The translations under genes were made by a program, and so were the position numbers. This document shows positions 1 to 6,676 of a stretch of DNA of 8,189 nucleotides, piece by piece (positions within the stretch are counted from its first letter, which is position 1; each line of letters opens with the position of its first letter). This stretch comes from Maribacter sp. (GTDB lineage: Bacteria; Bacteroidota; Bacteroidia; Flavobacteriales; Flavobacteriaceae). Location: NCBI GenBank assembly GCA_003232155.1, contig QILY01000078.1, positions 1 through 8,189 on the forward strand. Reading direction: 5' to 3'. The notes under the pieces are model-generated. The model ran no database searches, was not told where the DNA came from, and was given only the letters and a program-made list of their open reading frames with translations.

Positions 1-467
1 GGTGCATTGACCCTATGAATCTTTGAATGCCCTTTAAATTGATGTGCTACTTCTTCTTCAGAAATTCTGGGGTACACATAAATACTATAATTCTCTAAAA
101 TAGTTTCATAGTTTTTCCATTTATGAAACCCTTTTAAATTATCCTCTCCCATAATTAAGCAAAACTCATAGGCATCTCCATACTTCTCAGTCAAATGTAC
201 TAGTGTATGAACCGTATAATTGGGCTGGGGCAAATCGAATTCTATTTTGCTAGGTTTTAGTTTTGGAAAATCTTTTGTAGCCTCATAAACCATTTGATAT
301 CTATGGTGATTATCCAATAACGTTTTTTTAGTCTTAAACGGACTTTGAGGTGTGACCACAAACCAAACCTCATCTAAATTTGAAAACTCAACCATATGGT
401 TCGCAATAACCATATGCCCAATATGTATGGGGTTAAAAGTTCCAAAGTATAAGCCTGTTTTTTTCAT
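1..467 (-). CDS. nadD: Nicotinate-nucleotide adenylyltransferase NadD (3' end outside window)
   Basis: NadD transfers AMP from ATP to nicotinate mononucleotide, giving deamido-NAD in the cytoplasmic NAD biosynthesis pathway. I translated this minus-strand frame by hand from the ATG at 467-465. The first 155 residues are open, with no stop before the window edge. Residues 9-18 read GTFNPIHIGH, the nucleotidyltransferase signature GxFxPxHxGH that binds ATP. TPQSPFK near residue 40 and the IMGEDNLKGFHKWK stretch near residues 106-119 are also typical of NadD, although the latter has GEDN where many homologues have GxDs/n. Full-length homologues are roughly 190-200 residues, so about 40 C-terminal residues are missing only because the window ends. 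The gene follows gmk after a 74-base gap and is probably the last gene of the yicC-gmk-nadD operon. It is clearly not PanC or CoaD, given its length pattern and neighbours. Confidence 0.95.
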   Translation of the reverse strand, partial: MKKTGLYFGTFNPIHIGHMVIANHMVEFSNLDEVWFVVTPQSPFKTKKTLLDNHHRYQMVYEATKDFPKLKPSKIEFDLPQPNYTVHTLVHLTEKYGDAYEFCLIMGEDNLKGFHKWKNYETILENYSIYVYPRISEEEVAHQFKGHSKIHRVNA

Positions 468-497
468 TAATAGGAATTTTATTATCAATCCAGCGAA

Positions 498-523
498 CCT
501 GCCTGTCAGCAGACAGGGGCGGC
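498..523. repeat. Imperfect G+C-rich palindrome between gmk and nadD
   Basis: The perfect core is CCTGTC-AGCA-GACAGG at 502-517, flanked by CCTG on the left and GGCGG on the right that can pair partly. It is an island of high G+C in otherwise A+T-rich DNA. It lies in the only sizeable gap of the operon. From memory, palindromes built on CCTGCCTGTC-type arms are dispersed in many flavobacterial genomes, so this is probably one copy of a dispersed intergenic repeat. In RNA it would form a short hairpin. No long U-tract follows on the minus strand, so it does not look like a strong intrinsic terminator. An attenuating or RNA-protecting role is only a guess. Confidence 0.5.
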
Positions 524-541
524 AATCTATTTCGTTTGGTT

Positions 542-1114
542 TTAGTTTCTTATAAATTCTGCAACAAGCTCACGTGCTTCCTTCAAAGCTATATCTAAAT
601 CATAATTCTTAATGATACTATCAAATTGCGGAGCAGTAGCTAATTCTACCGACGCTTTGGCAATGCGCATATTTATTTTATCGTCGTTTTCAGTACTACG
701 CTTTTTTAATCGAATCTTGAGCTCATCAACACTTGGTGGCTTCACAAAAACTGCTAAGGTTTCTTTTGGGAATTTTTTCTTGATTCGCAACCCTCCAGCG
801 ACATCAATATCAAAAATCACATTTTTGCCTTCAGCACAAAGACGTTCTACTTCGCTTTTTAACGTACCATAAAAATTATCTCGATACACTTCTTCCCATT
901 CTAAAAAATCATCATTCTTTATATGTTTTTTAAATTCAGTGACAGATAAAAAATAGTAGTGTTCCCCATTTTTTTCCTCACCACGCGAAAGTCTTGAAGT
1001 GGCCGAAACTGAAAAAGCTAAATTAAGGTCTTGTTGTTCTAATAGGTATCGCACTATGGTAGTCTTACCACTACCCGAAGGTGCTGAAAATATAATAAGC
1101 TTGCCCCCTTTCAT
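542..1114 (-). CDS. gmk: Guanylate kinase
   Basis: This enzyme phosphorylates GMP (and dGMP) to GDP with ATP, an essential step of purine nucleotide supply in the cytoplasm. The 190-residue length is normal for the bacterial family. The P-loop SAPSGSGKTT lies at residues 10-19. The GMP-binding segment with SATSR and RGEEKNGEHYYF covers about residues 37-55. The FLEWEEVYRDNFYGT lid and base-binding region is at about 70-84, and the DIDVAGG strand and turn at about 102-108. All key family motifs are present, so the enzyme should be active. The start ATG shares one base with the TAA stop of the upstream yicC gene (sequence TAATG), which indicates translational coupling in the yicC-gmk-nadD operon. 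Confidence 0.97.
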   Translation of the reverse strand: MKGGKLIIFSAPSGSGKTTIVRYLLEQQDLNLAFSVSATSRLSRGEEKNGEHYYFLSVTEFKKHIKNDDFLEWEEVYRDNFYGTLKSEVERLCAEGKNVIFDIDVAGGLRIKKKFPKETLAVFVKPPSVDELKIRLKKRSTENDDKINMRIAKASVELATAPQFDSIIKNYDLDIALKEARELVAEFIRN

Positions 1115-1977
1115 TACAAAACATTAAGCATTTGTTCCTTAATCTTCTCTAACTCATCTTTCATTTGTACTACCAATTGCTGCATAGGTGCATAATTGGC
1201 CTTTGATCCTATAGTATTGATTTCACGACCAATTTCTTGAGAAATAAAACCTAATTTTTTTCCATTGGAATCGTCTGAGTTTAAGGTTTTAGAAAAATAA
1301 TTCAAATGATTGGCCAGACGTACCTTTTCTTCGGTAATATCATATTTTTCGAGATAGTAAATCAATTCTTGCTCGAAACGGTTGGCATCAACATCAGCTT
1401 TGATATCAGCAACGGCTTTCTCTAAACGCTCTCTTACATCTTTCTGCCTATCTGGATCCATTTCAACTACTGAAGTCAATAGTTTTTCTAAAGTATTTAT
1501 ACGATATAAAAAATCTTTTTCAAGCACACTACCTTCTTCAGAACGGAAAATATTAATTTCAGTGAGTGCTTCTTTAAGCGCCAATTGGATTGTCTTATAT
1601 TCCTTTTCATCAATATCTTCACGACCTGTCTTCATCGTATCTGGCATACGCATCGCAATCTCTAGCAAATGGGCCGTATTACCTTGATTACCACCGATAT
1701 TGTCTAGTTGTTTTATATAATTCTTAACCACCCCTTCATTAATTTGAGCAGAAGTTTCGATACCTGTAGATTCTACATATAAGCCAAAATCTACTTTGCC
1801 GCGAACCAATGAATTGGCAATTATTTTTCGCAGTTCAAGCTCTTTTTCACGATATGCTGATGGCATACGCGCATTTAGATCTAAACTTTTGCTGTTCAAG
1901 GATTTTAGCTCAACCGTGATTTTTTTAGATGGAAGCTGTATCTCATGCTTTCCGAAACCGGTCATGGATTGAATCAT
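1114..1977 (-). CDS. yicC: YicC/YloC-family endoribonuclease
   Basis: Members of this family, E. coli YicC and B. subtilis YloC, are metal-dependent endoribonucleases linked to RNA turnover. The 287-residue protein has the diagnostic N-terminus MIQSMTGFGK, with MTGFG at residues 5-9. The YicC N-terminal domain covers roughly residues 1-155. A charged, probably helical region follows, and then the DUF1732 C-terminal domain at about 205-287 with the conserved GREINTIGSKAN motif and an E-K-rich ending. No signal peptide is seen, so the protein is cytoplasmic. It is the first gene of the operon with gmk (1-base overlap) and nadD, an order common in Bacteroidota and one that in many bacteria places yicC next to gmk. 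The ATG at 1977 fits because MTGFG sits four residues in, as in homologues. Confidence 0.95.
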   Translation of the reverse strand: MIQSMTGFGKHEIQLPSKKITVELKSLNSKSLDLNARMPSAYREKELELRKIIANSLVRGKVDFGLYVESTGIETSAQINEGVVKNYIKQLDNIGGNQGNTAHLLEIAMRMPDTMKTGREDIDEKEYKTIQLALKEALTEINIFRSEEGSVLEKDFLYRINTLEKLLTSVVEMDPDRQKDVRERLEKAVADIKADVDANRFEQELIYYLEKYDITEEKVRLANHLNYFSKTLNSDDSNGKKLGFISQEIGREINTIGSKANYAPMQQLVVQMKDELEKIKEQMLNVL

Positions 1978-1997
1978 AAATTGATTTTAATTTTGCG

Positions 1998-2005
1998 TAA
2001 AGGTA
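1998..2005 (-). promoter_or_regulatory. Possible -7 box for the yicC-gmk-nadD operon
   Basis: Read on the minus strand this is TACCTTTA, seven of eight matches to the Bacteroidota sigma-70 (ABfA) -7 element TAnnTTTG, ending 20 bases before the yicC ATG. No clear TTG -33 element is visible at the expected 17-23-base spacing, only a T-rich stretch, so the call rests on the -7 box and its position. The whole yicC to DUF1080 gap is only 60 bases. Confidence 0.35.
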
Positions 2006-2037
2006 ATAGTTTTGAAAAAAGTAAAAATGTATGATAT

Positions 2038-2856
2038 CTACAACTCCCTTATCCAAATATTACGATAGCTTACGCGACTATTGTCTCGATGATCTTGAAG
2101 TATTAAAGGCCCCTTGCCATGGGCCGGATTTTTAGGCCAACCAATATATGGTGTAGTACCTTTAATTTCTACGTGGTCTTGAACCAAAACACCATTATGT
2201 AAAACCGTCAGTGTGCCTGACTTTATCTTAGCTCCTTCAGCATTGAATTCTGGAGCATGATAAATAATATCATAACTATTCCATTCACCTGAGGGTACTG
2301 ACGCCATTGCCAAGGGCACATGCTGTTTGTATATAGAAGCTACTTGACCATTTACATACGTATCATTATCATTATTATCTAACACTTGCACTTCATACAT
2401 CCCATTTAGAAAAACACCACTATTCGCTCTGTTTTGACCTTCTCGCTGCACTTCTACAGGTGAATTCCATTCAATATGCAATTGCATGCTGCCAAAATTT
2501 TGCTTGGTTTGAATGTTACCCGTTTTATCATTCACGGTCATGCTTCCGTTCGGATTCAAATGCCATTTGGCAGCTGTGCTATCTTTGGCAGATATCCATC
2601 CATCTAAATTACTTCCATCAAAAAGAATTATGGCATCACTAGGTATTTTTCCGTTAGTAGCAGGGCCAACAACAGGCACAACAGGTTCATAAAATTCGGT
2701 TTCTTCTGGCTTCGTAGGTTCTATTTCTGAATATTCTGAATTAACAATTACATCATTTGCCTTTTCGCCTGCAGAATCAATTTCTTTTTTCACCTTCATT
2801 TTACATGAAACCATAACTATGAAAAATAGAATTACGATAATGTATAATTTTTTCAT
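2038..2856 (-). CDS. DUF1080 (3-keto-disaccharide hydrolase family) lipoprotein
   Basis: The 272-residue product begins with a lipoprotein signal: MKK, a hydrophobic segment at about residues 4-17, and a lipobox-like MVSC with Cys18. A long charged, Pro/Glu-rich linker (about 19-72) follows, containing many acidic residues and the run EPTKPEETEFYEPVVP. The DUF1080 domain (PF06439, a concanavalin-like beta-sandwich) occupies about 73-272. It begins with ILFDGSNLDGW (76-86) and carries NSGVFLNGMYEVQVLD, a tryptophan-centred GEWNSYDI strand, and the C-terminal LILQDHRDNSRVSYRNIWI typical of the family. Characterised members cleave glycosides already oxidised to 3-keto sugars, so a periplasmic or outer-membrane role on keto-glycosides is inferred. 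It lies 125 bases downstream of the TIM-barrel isomerase gene on the same strand and is likely co-transcribed with it. Substrate is unknown. Confidence 0.88.
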   Translation of the reverse strand: MKKLYIIVILFFIVMVSCKMKVKKEIDSAGEKANDVIVNSEYSEIEPTKPEETEFYEPVVPVVGPATNGKIPSDAIILFDGSNLDGWISAKDSTAAKWHLNPNGSMTVNDKTGNIQTKQNFGSMQLHIEWNSPVEVQREGQNRANSGVFLNGMYEVQVLDNNDNDTYVNGQVASIYKQHVPLAMASVPSGEWNSYDIIYHAPEFNAEGAKIKSGTLTVLHNGVLVQDHVEIKGTTPYIGWPKNPAHGKGPLILQDHRDNSRVSYRNIWIREL

Positions 2857-2981
2857 TGTATTCTTAATTATTAAAAATTTTACAACCTTTCAAACTAAAT
2901 ATTTGTTGAGAGCCTGTTTAACTCTTTTGTTTTTATATTACTATATGATACCCATTTGACTATAAAATGCATAATCCGGGT

Positions 2982-4034
2982 TTAAAGCCCTAATATTTTC
3001 TTCAGTACTTCTTTATTTGTTTCGCCGCCAGCAAAATCATCAAAAGTTTTTTGAGTTGCTTCTATAATATGTTTTTGAATGAATGACACACCTTCACGAG
3101 CACCTTGCTCAGGACTCTTCATACAGCATTCCCATTCCATTACTGCCCATACATCACATCCATATTGCGTAAGTTTTGAGAAAATTCCATTAAAATCTAC
3201 TTGGCCGTCTCCTAAAGATCTAAATCTGCCAGCTCTATCTATCCAATCAGAATATCCGCCATAAACGCCTTGCTTGCCTGTAGGGTTAAACTCAGCATCT
3301 TTTACATGAAACGCTTTTATGAACTCATGATAATGATCTATGAAAGTTAAATAGTCTAGATGTTGTAAAACATAATGACTGGGGTCATAAAGCATATTTA
3401 CCCTTTTATGGTTATTGGTAGCTTTTAAAAAGCGTTCAAAAGAAACACCGTCATGTAAATCTTCGCCCGGGTGAATTTCATAACATACATCTACACCTTG
3501 TTCATCAAAATGATTCAAAATAGGCATCCAACGTTTAGCCAATTCTTCAAATCCCATTTCAACCAATCCTGCAGGACGTTGCGGCCAAGGGTACATAGTA
3601 TGCCATAATAATGCTCCTGAAAAAGTAGCGTGAGCAGTAATACCTAATTTTCTGCTTGCTGTAGCTGCTTTTTTTACAGTTTCTACAGCCCATTCTGTTC
3701 TTGCTCTAGGGTTGTTTTTTACTGCATCTGGCGCAAAACCATCAAACATAATATCATAGGCAGGGTGCACTGCTACCAACTGTCCTTGTAAATGTGTGGA
3801 AAGTTCTGTTATTTCTAATCCATAAGAATTAATTTTTCCTTTGAGTTCATCACAATATGTTTGACTTTCAGCAGCTTTATCCAAATCAATTAAAAAGCTT
3901 TCCCATGTAGGTATTTGAATACCTTTATACCCTAAATCAGAAGCCCATTTACACAAGCCATCTAGCGAGTTAAATGGTGCTTTACTATCTGCAAATTGTG
4001 CTAAAAATACTGCTGGCCCTTTAATTGTTCCCAT
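2982..4034 (-). CDS. Sugar phosphate isomerase/epimerase-like TIM-barrel protein (cytoplasmic)
   Basis: This 350-residue protein belongs to the xylose-isomerase-like TIM-barrel superfamily (AP endonuclease 2 family, PF01261). Strand 1 starts with FLAQFA (10-15), followed by GYKGIQIPTWE (35-45). Probable divalent-metal ligands follow the family pattern: Glu186 in YEIHPGE, Asp217 in YDPSHY, His243 in FHVKDAEF and Glu300 in MEWE. There is no signal peptide, which contrasts with the second isomerase-like gene further right in this window. Proteins of this subgroup occur beside Gfo/Idh, GMC and DUF1080 genes, and epimerisation or isomerisation of a keto-sugar is inferred. The exact substrate cannot be read from the sequence. 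The adjacent divergent reading frame is a GMC oxidoreductase relic, so this gene probably once faced an active oxidoreductase gene across a shared 144-base promoter region. Confidence 0.88.
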   Translation of the reverse strand: MGTIKGPAVFLAQFADSKAPFNSLDGLCKWASDLGYKGIQIPTWESFLIDLDKAAESQTYCDELKGKINSYGLEITELSTHLQGQLVAVHPAYDIMFDGFAPDAVKNNPRARTEWAVETVKKAATASRKLGITAHATFSGALLWHTMYPWPQRPAGLVEMGFEELAKRWMPILNHFDEQGVDVCYEIHPGEDLHDGVSFERFLKATNNHKRVNMLYDPSHYVLQHLDYLTFIDHYHEFIKAFHVKDAEFNPTGKQGVYGGYSDWIDRAGRFRSLGDGQVDFNGIFSKLTQYGCDVWAVMEWECCMKSPEQGAREGVSFIQKHIIEATQKTFDDFAGGETNKEVLKKILGL

Positions 4035-4178
4035 TGATTTTGTTTACTATGAATTATTGAATGTATGTTTTGTAAGAATTTAAACTTATATTTATTTGGA
4101 TTTATACTTAAATACGCCTTTTCCAGTGAATATATAAATATAGGAAATACCTTTAAAAAAACCGATATCAAGCTTAAA

Positions 4179-4418
4179 ATGAATCAAGAAGAACAATATG
4201 ATGCTATTGTTGTAGGCACGGGCATAATAGGTTATGGGAAAGAATTAAAAGAAGAAATTCTAAAATCAGGTCAATGGCAAATAAGGGCAACCGATGGGCC
4301 ATTTGTGACCTCATCAAGTTGTTTAAAACCATAATTGACCTATATGGCTTTTACCGCTAGAGTGGAAAATCATATACCTGAACAATTTAAAGCGGGGAAA
4401 TTTTCGTATATAAACTGA
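4179..4418 (+). pseudogene. Relic of a GMC-family FAD oxidoreductase (internally deleted, in-frame stop)
   Basis: The frame starting at 4179 encodes MNQEEQYDAIVVGTGIIG, the N-terminal Rossmann FAD-binding start of GMC oxidoreductases with GxGxxG. It then jumps to YGKELKEEILKSGQWQI, which resembles a segment from the later part of Bacteroidota GMC enzymes. It then jumps to ATDGPFVTSSSCLKP, matching the conserved C-terminal TDGxxxTS region. A TAA stop at 4332-4334 falls where homologues have the Ser of NPSLTYMAFTAR. In the same frame the next 27 residues read LTYMAFTARVENHIPEQFKA and onward to a TGA at 4416-4418. The family is about 550-570 residues, but only about 79 codons remain, so most of the gene has been lost through at least two in-frame deletions. 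The C-terminal Asn expected before the Pro is replaced by Lys. Homologues often oxidise sugars at C3 with a small partner subunit, which is not seen here. The identification is from memory of family motifs. Confidence 0.8.
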
Positions 4419-4456
4419 AATAACAATATTAGCAAAAATTAATACGTTTACTATAA

Positions 4457-4915
4457 ATGGACAACGCTTCAGCAAGAAACATGTGGGGAGATTATTTAGA
4501 TAAGCATTTAGAAGATGCCTTTCATGAAGCCCCTAAAGCAATTTATTTTTGCGACAATGAAAAAGACGCTAATGAGTGTGCTAAATTGGTGAAAAAAGGA
4601 ATAAAAAAAGCTACTTCAGATTCTCTGCTAGGTCTTCAATATCGAAAAGAAAAATTACCTAAAATGGGCGACTTTACTGTAATTACTGATTGGGATGGTA
4701 AAGCGGAATGTATTGTTAAAACTACTAAAGTTCAATTAAAACCATTCTTTAGTATTGGTGAGGAATATGCCAAAACCGAAGGGGAAGGTGATAAGTCATT
4801 GACTCAATGGAAAAAAGCACATTGGGAGTATTACACCAGAGAGTTGGAAGAATTTGGTCGTGTGCCACGCGAAAGCATGATTGTGGTTTGTCAAGAATTT
4901 GAAAAGGTTTTTTAA
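4457..4915 (+). CDS. ASCH-domain protein
   Basis: The 152-residue product matches the ASCH-domain family (PF04266, COG4405-like), a PUA-like fold associated with RNA binding; at least one bacterial member has ribonuclease activity. Visible hallmarks are VKKGIKKAT at residues 45-53, LPKMGDFTVITDWDGKAECI at about 67-86, the TTKVQLKPF strand at about 89-97, and the very characteristic EGEGDKSLTQWKKAHWEYY at about 108-126, ending in MIVVCQEFE. It has no signal peptide, so it acts in the cytoplasm. The ATG lies 38 bases after the relic's final stop. It reads toward the Gfo/Idh gene, with only 40 bases between the two stop codons and no clear terminator hairpin. Its real role and RNA target are unknown, and it has no obvious link to the sugar genes around it. 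Confidence 0.92.
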   Translation: MDNASARNMWGDYLDKHLEDAFHEAPKAIYFCDNEKDANECAKLVKKGIKKATSDSLLGLQYRKEKLPKMGDFTVITDWDGKAECIVKTTKVQLKPFFSIGEEYAKTEGEGDKSLTQWKKAHWEYYTRELEEFGRVPRESMIVVCQEFEKVF

Positions 4916-4955
4916 CCTCAATTTTAGAGATGCCCTATAGATACTTTTTGGAATT

Positions 4956-6092
4956 TTACTCTAATTCAACCCAAGTATTTCCATTTTTATGTGACTCAAC
5001 AGTAGACTCGATAAAGTCCATACCACGAACACCATCTTTCATAGTTGGGAATTCACCATCATTGTGCTTTTCACCACGAATGGCTCGTGCGACCCCTAAA
5101 TATATATTGGCCATTGAATCAAAAATACCTTCTGGGTGTCCTGGAGGTAATTTTGTGCCGGCTAATGATAGATCGGAGTTATAGGCATGACCGGGCTTAT
5201 AAATTTTGGTAGGCTCTGTATCGCTCATCATATACAAAAAGTTAGGGTGTTCTTGCTCCCAGCGAAATGCAGCCTTTTCACCATAAATAGTTATAGCCAA
5301 TCCGTTATCTTCACCTGTTGCCACTTGGCTTCCTCTAATAACGCCTTTTACATGGTCGCCCATACGAATGAGAACGGTACCGTCAACATCCATCTTATTA
5401 TCTGCATATAAATAATTAAAATCACAGAGCAATGATTTCACCTCTAAACCTGTTGTAAATTCAAGAAGGTTAAAAGCATGCACCCCAATATCGCCCATAC
5501 ATGAACTGATACCTGCTTTTTCAGAATCTAATCGCCAAACTGATGAGCGTTTTTCCTTATCATGAATAATAGTGTTTATCCAACCTTGATAATATCTGGC
5601 ATCTACCTTATGTATTTTTCCTAAAGCGCCAGCTTTAATCATCTCACGCATTTGGCGTACCATTGGGTAACCTGTATAGGTGTGGGTCAAAGCAAAAACA
5701 GTACCTGCTTTTTTATGGATTTCCTCTAAAATTTTGGCTTCTTCTAAACTAGTGGTCATTGGCTTTTCACAAATAACATGAAAGCCGTTATCCAAAAGCT
5801 TTTTTGCCATAGGAAAATGCAAGAAATTAGGCGTTAAAACAGAACATACTTGAATACGTTCATCTTCAGAAAGCTTCATTTCCTCTTCAATAAACGTATC
5901 AAAATCTTTATAAACTCTATTAGTGGGCATATCAATTTCTTTGGCAAAACTAATATTTTGCTCAAAGTCAGGGTTAAAAACTGCTCCCATAATTTGATAG
6001 TTATCATTAATATGTGAAGCAACTCTGTGTAAAACACCTATTAAGGAGTTTCCTCCTCCTCCTAAAATTCCTAATCTTATTTTCTTTGGCAT
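4956..6092 (-). CDS. Gfo/Idh/MocA-family NAD(P)-dependent oxidoreductase
   Basis: This 378-residue protein has the two-domain plan of the family. The N-terminal Rossmann fold starts with RLGILGGGGNSLIGVLHR (residues 6-23), a glycine-rich nucleotide-binding loop with the IGxxHR extension seen in one Gfo/Idh subgroup often found beside sugar isomerases. The EKP motif at 109-111 in HVICEKPMTTS is the usual active-site lysine motif. The C-terminal substrate domain carries SCMGDIGVHAFNLLEFTTG, including Asp201 and His205 of the family GDxGxH pattern. It probably oxidises or reduces a sugar, inositol or keto-sugar with NAD(P) in the cytoplasm. The substrate is not determinable. The gene follows the DinB-type gene after 102 bases on the same strand and may be co-transcribed with it. 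On its other side it is convergent with the ASCH gene. Confidence 0.93.
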   Translation of the reverse strand: MPKKIRLGILGGGGNSLIGVLHRVASHINDNYQIMGAVFNPDFEQNISFAKEIDMPTNRVYKDFDTFIEEEMKLSEDERIQVCSVLTPNFLHFPMAKKLLDNGFHVICEKPMTTSLEEAKILEEIHKKAGTVFALTHTYTGYPMVRQMREMIKAGALGKIHKVDARYYQGWINTIIHDKEKRSSVWRLDSEKAGISSCMGDIGVHAFNLLEFTTGLEVKSLLCDFNYLYADNKMDVDGTVLIRMGDHVKGVIRGSQVATGEDNGLAITIYGEKAAFRWEQEHPNFLYMMSDTEPTKIYKPGHAYNSDLSLAGTKLPPGHPEGIFDSMANIYLGVARAIRGEKHNDGEFPTMKDGVRGMDFIESTVESHKNGNTWVELE

Positions 6093-6194
6093 GAACTAAA
6101 TGTATGTGTATTTTAAAATTGTAATTATACGAAGGATATGAATATATAAAATACCATTCTCAATCTATATATTGAACTCGTCTTGAGTTTTTGA

Positions 6195-6638
6195 TTAACG
6201 TTTATAATTGATATAATCTAACGGAATAGGCTCAAGATTGTTATCTCTAAAATTCATAGCTATTTGACCTCTATGGTGTGCCGAGTGGTTAATAATATGA
6301 AACATGATGTCTTGAAGCGTTGTGATAAATAATCTTCCTTCTTCATTTTCATGATCAATACGCTTTTCAAAATCATCGGCATTTGTGGTTATTTCAAATG
6401 AACTTCTCTGATTTTCATAATGAATGTCTCCCCAATCTTTTATCCCATGAATTTGAAATGCATCATATTTCGCTTTATTACCTAGTATTTTAGCATTCCA
6501 TAAATGATGTGCATTTAGAATATGGCTAAAAAGTTTAATTGTTTTTTCAGGCACATTGTCTATTGCATTGCACTCTTCAATTAATCTTTTATTGCAATAA
6601 AAATTGTAATCGAACAATTGGTTAAAAAAGGCTTTCAC
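6195..6638 (-). CDS. DinB-family four-helix-bundle protein
   Basis: The 147-residue protein shows the DinB/YfiT-like metal-binding four-helix bundle. The N-terminal helix has LFDYNFYCNKRL. The first metal histidine is probably His44 or His45 in ILNAHHLWN. The last helix carries HIINHSAHHRGQIA with His118 and His122, the HxxxH(R)GQ pattern of the family. All three predicted metal ligands are present, so the fold is likely intact. Most members have no proven reaction; some are thiol-dependent transferases (bacillithiol, mycothiol) or damage-induced proteins. The gene lies 38 bases downstream of the lipoprotein isomerase gene and 102 bases upstream of the Gfo/Idh gene on the same strand, so it may share their transcript. 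A sugar-pathway role is not implied by the fold. Confidence 0.88.
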   Translation of the reverse strand: MKAFFNQLFDYNFYCNKRLIEECNAIDNVPEKTIKLFSHILNAHHLWNAKILGNKAKYDAFQIHGIKDWGDIHYENQRSSFEITTNADDFEKRIDHENEEGRLFITTLQDIMFHIINHSAHHRGQIAMNFRDNNLEPIPLDYINYKR

Positions 6639-6676
6639 GTAGTTTGGTGGTATTAGTTGAGTTTATTTCTGATTTA

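Noticed and set aside
352..555. Plus-strand open frame of 67 codons
   Set aside because: It is mostly antisense to the nadD start, with no recognisable protein features; nadD on the minus strand explains the sequence.
2857..2981. Gap between the isomerase and DUF1080 genes, checked for a terminator or small gene
   Set aside because: There is only a weak GGGT/GCCC pairing overlapping the isomerase end, and no open frame with protein features; nothing there can be supported.
4065..4178. Upstream in-frame extension of the GMC relic frame (starting MFCKNLNLYLF)
   Set aside because: It is A+T-rich with no family similarity and would precede the natural GMC start at 4179; it is open by chance and lies in the divergent promoter region.
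4443..4450. TACGTTTA, a near match to the -7 box before the ASCH gene
   Set aside because: It lies six bases before the ATG, which would give an essentially leaderless transcript, and no -33 element is seen.
6175..6189. Short hairpin AACTC-GTCTT-GAGTT just after the DinB gene
   Set aside because: The stem is only five base pairs, and the T-run lies on the plus-strand side rather than after the hairpin in the direction of DinB transcription, so it is not a convincing terminator for that gene.
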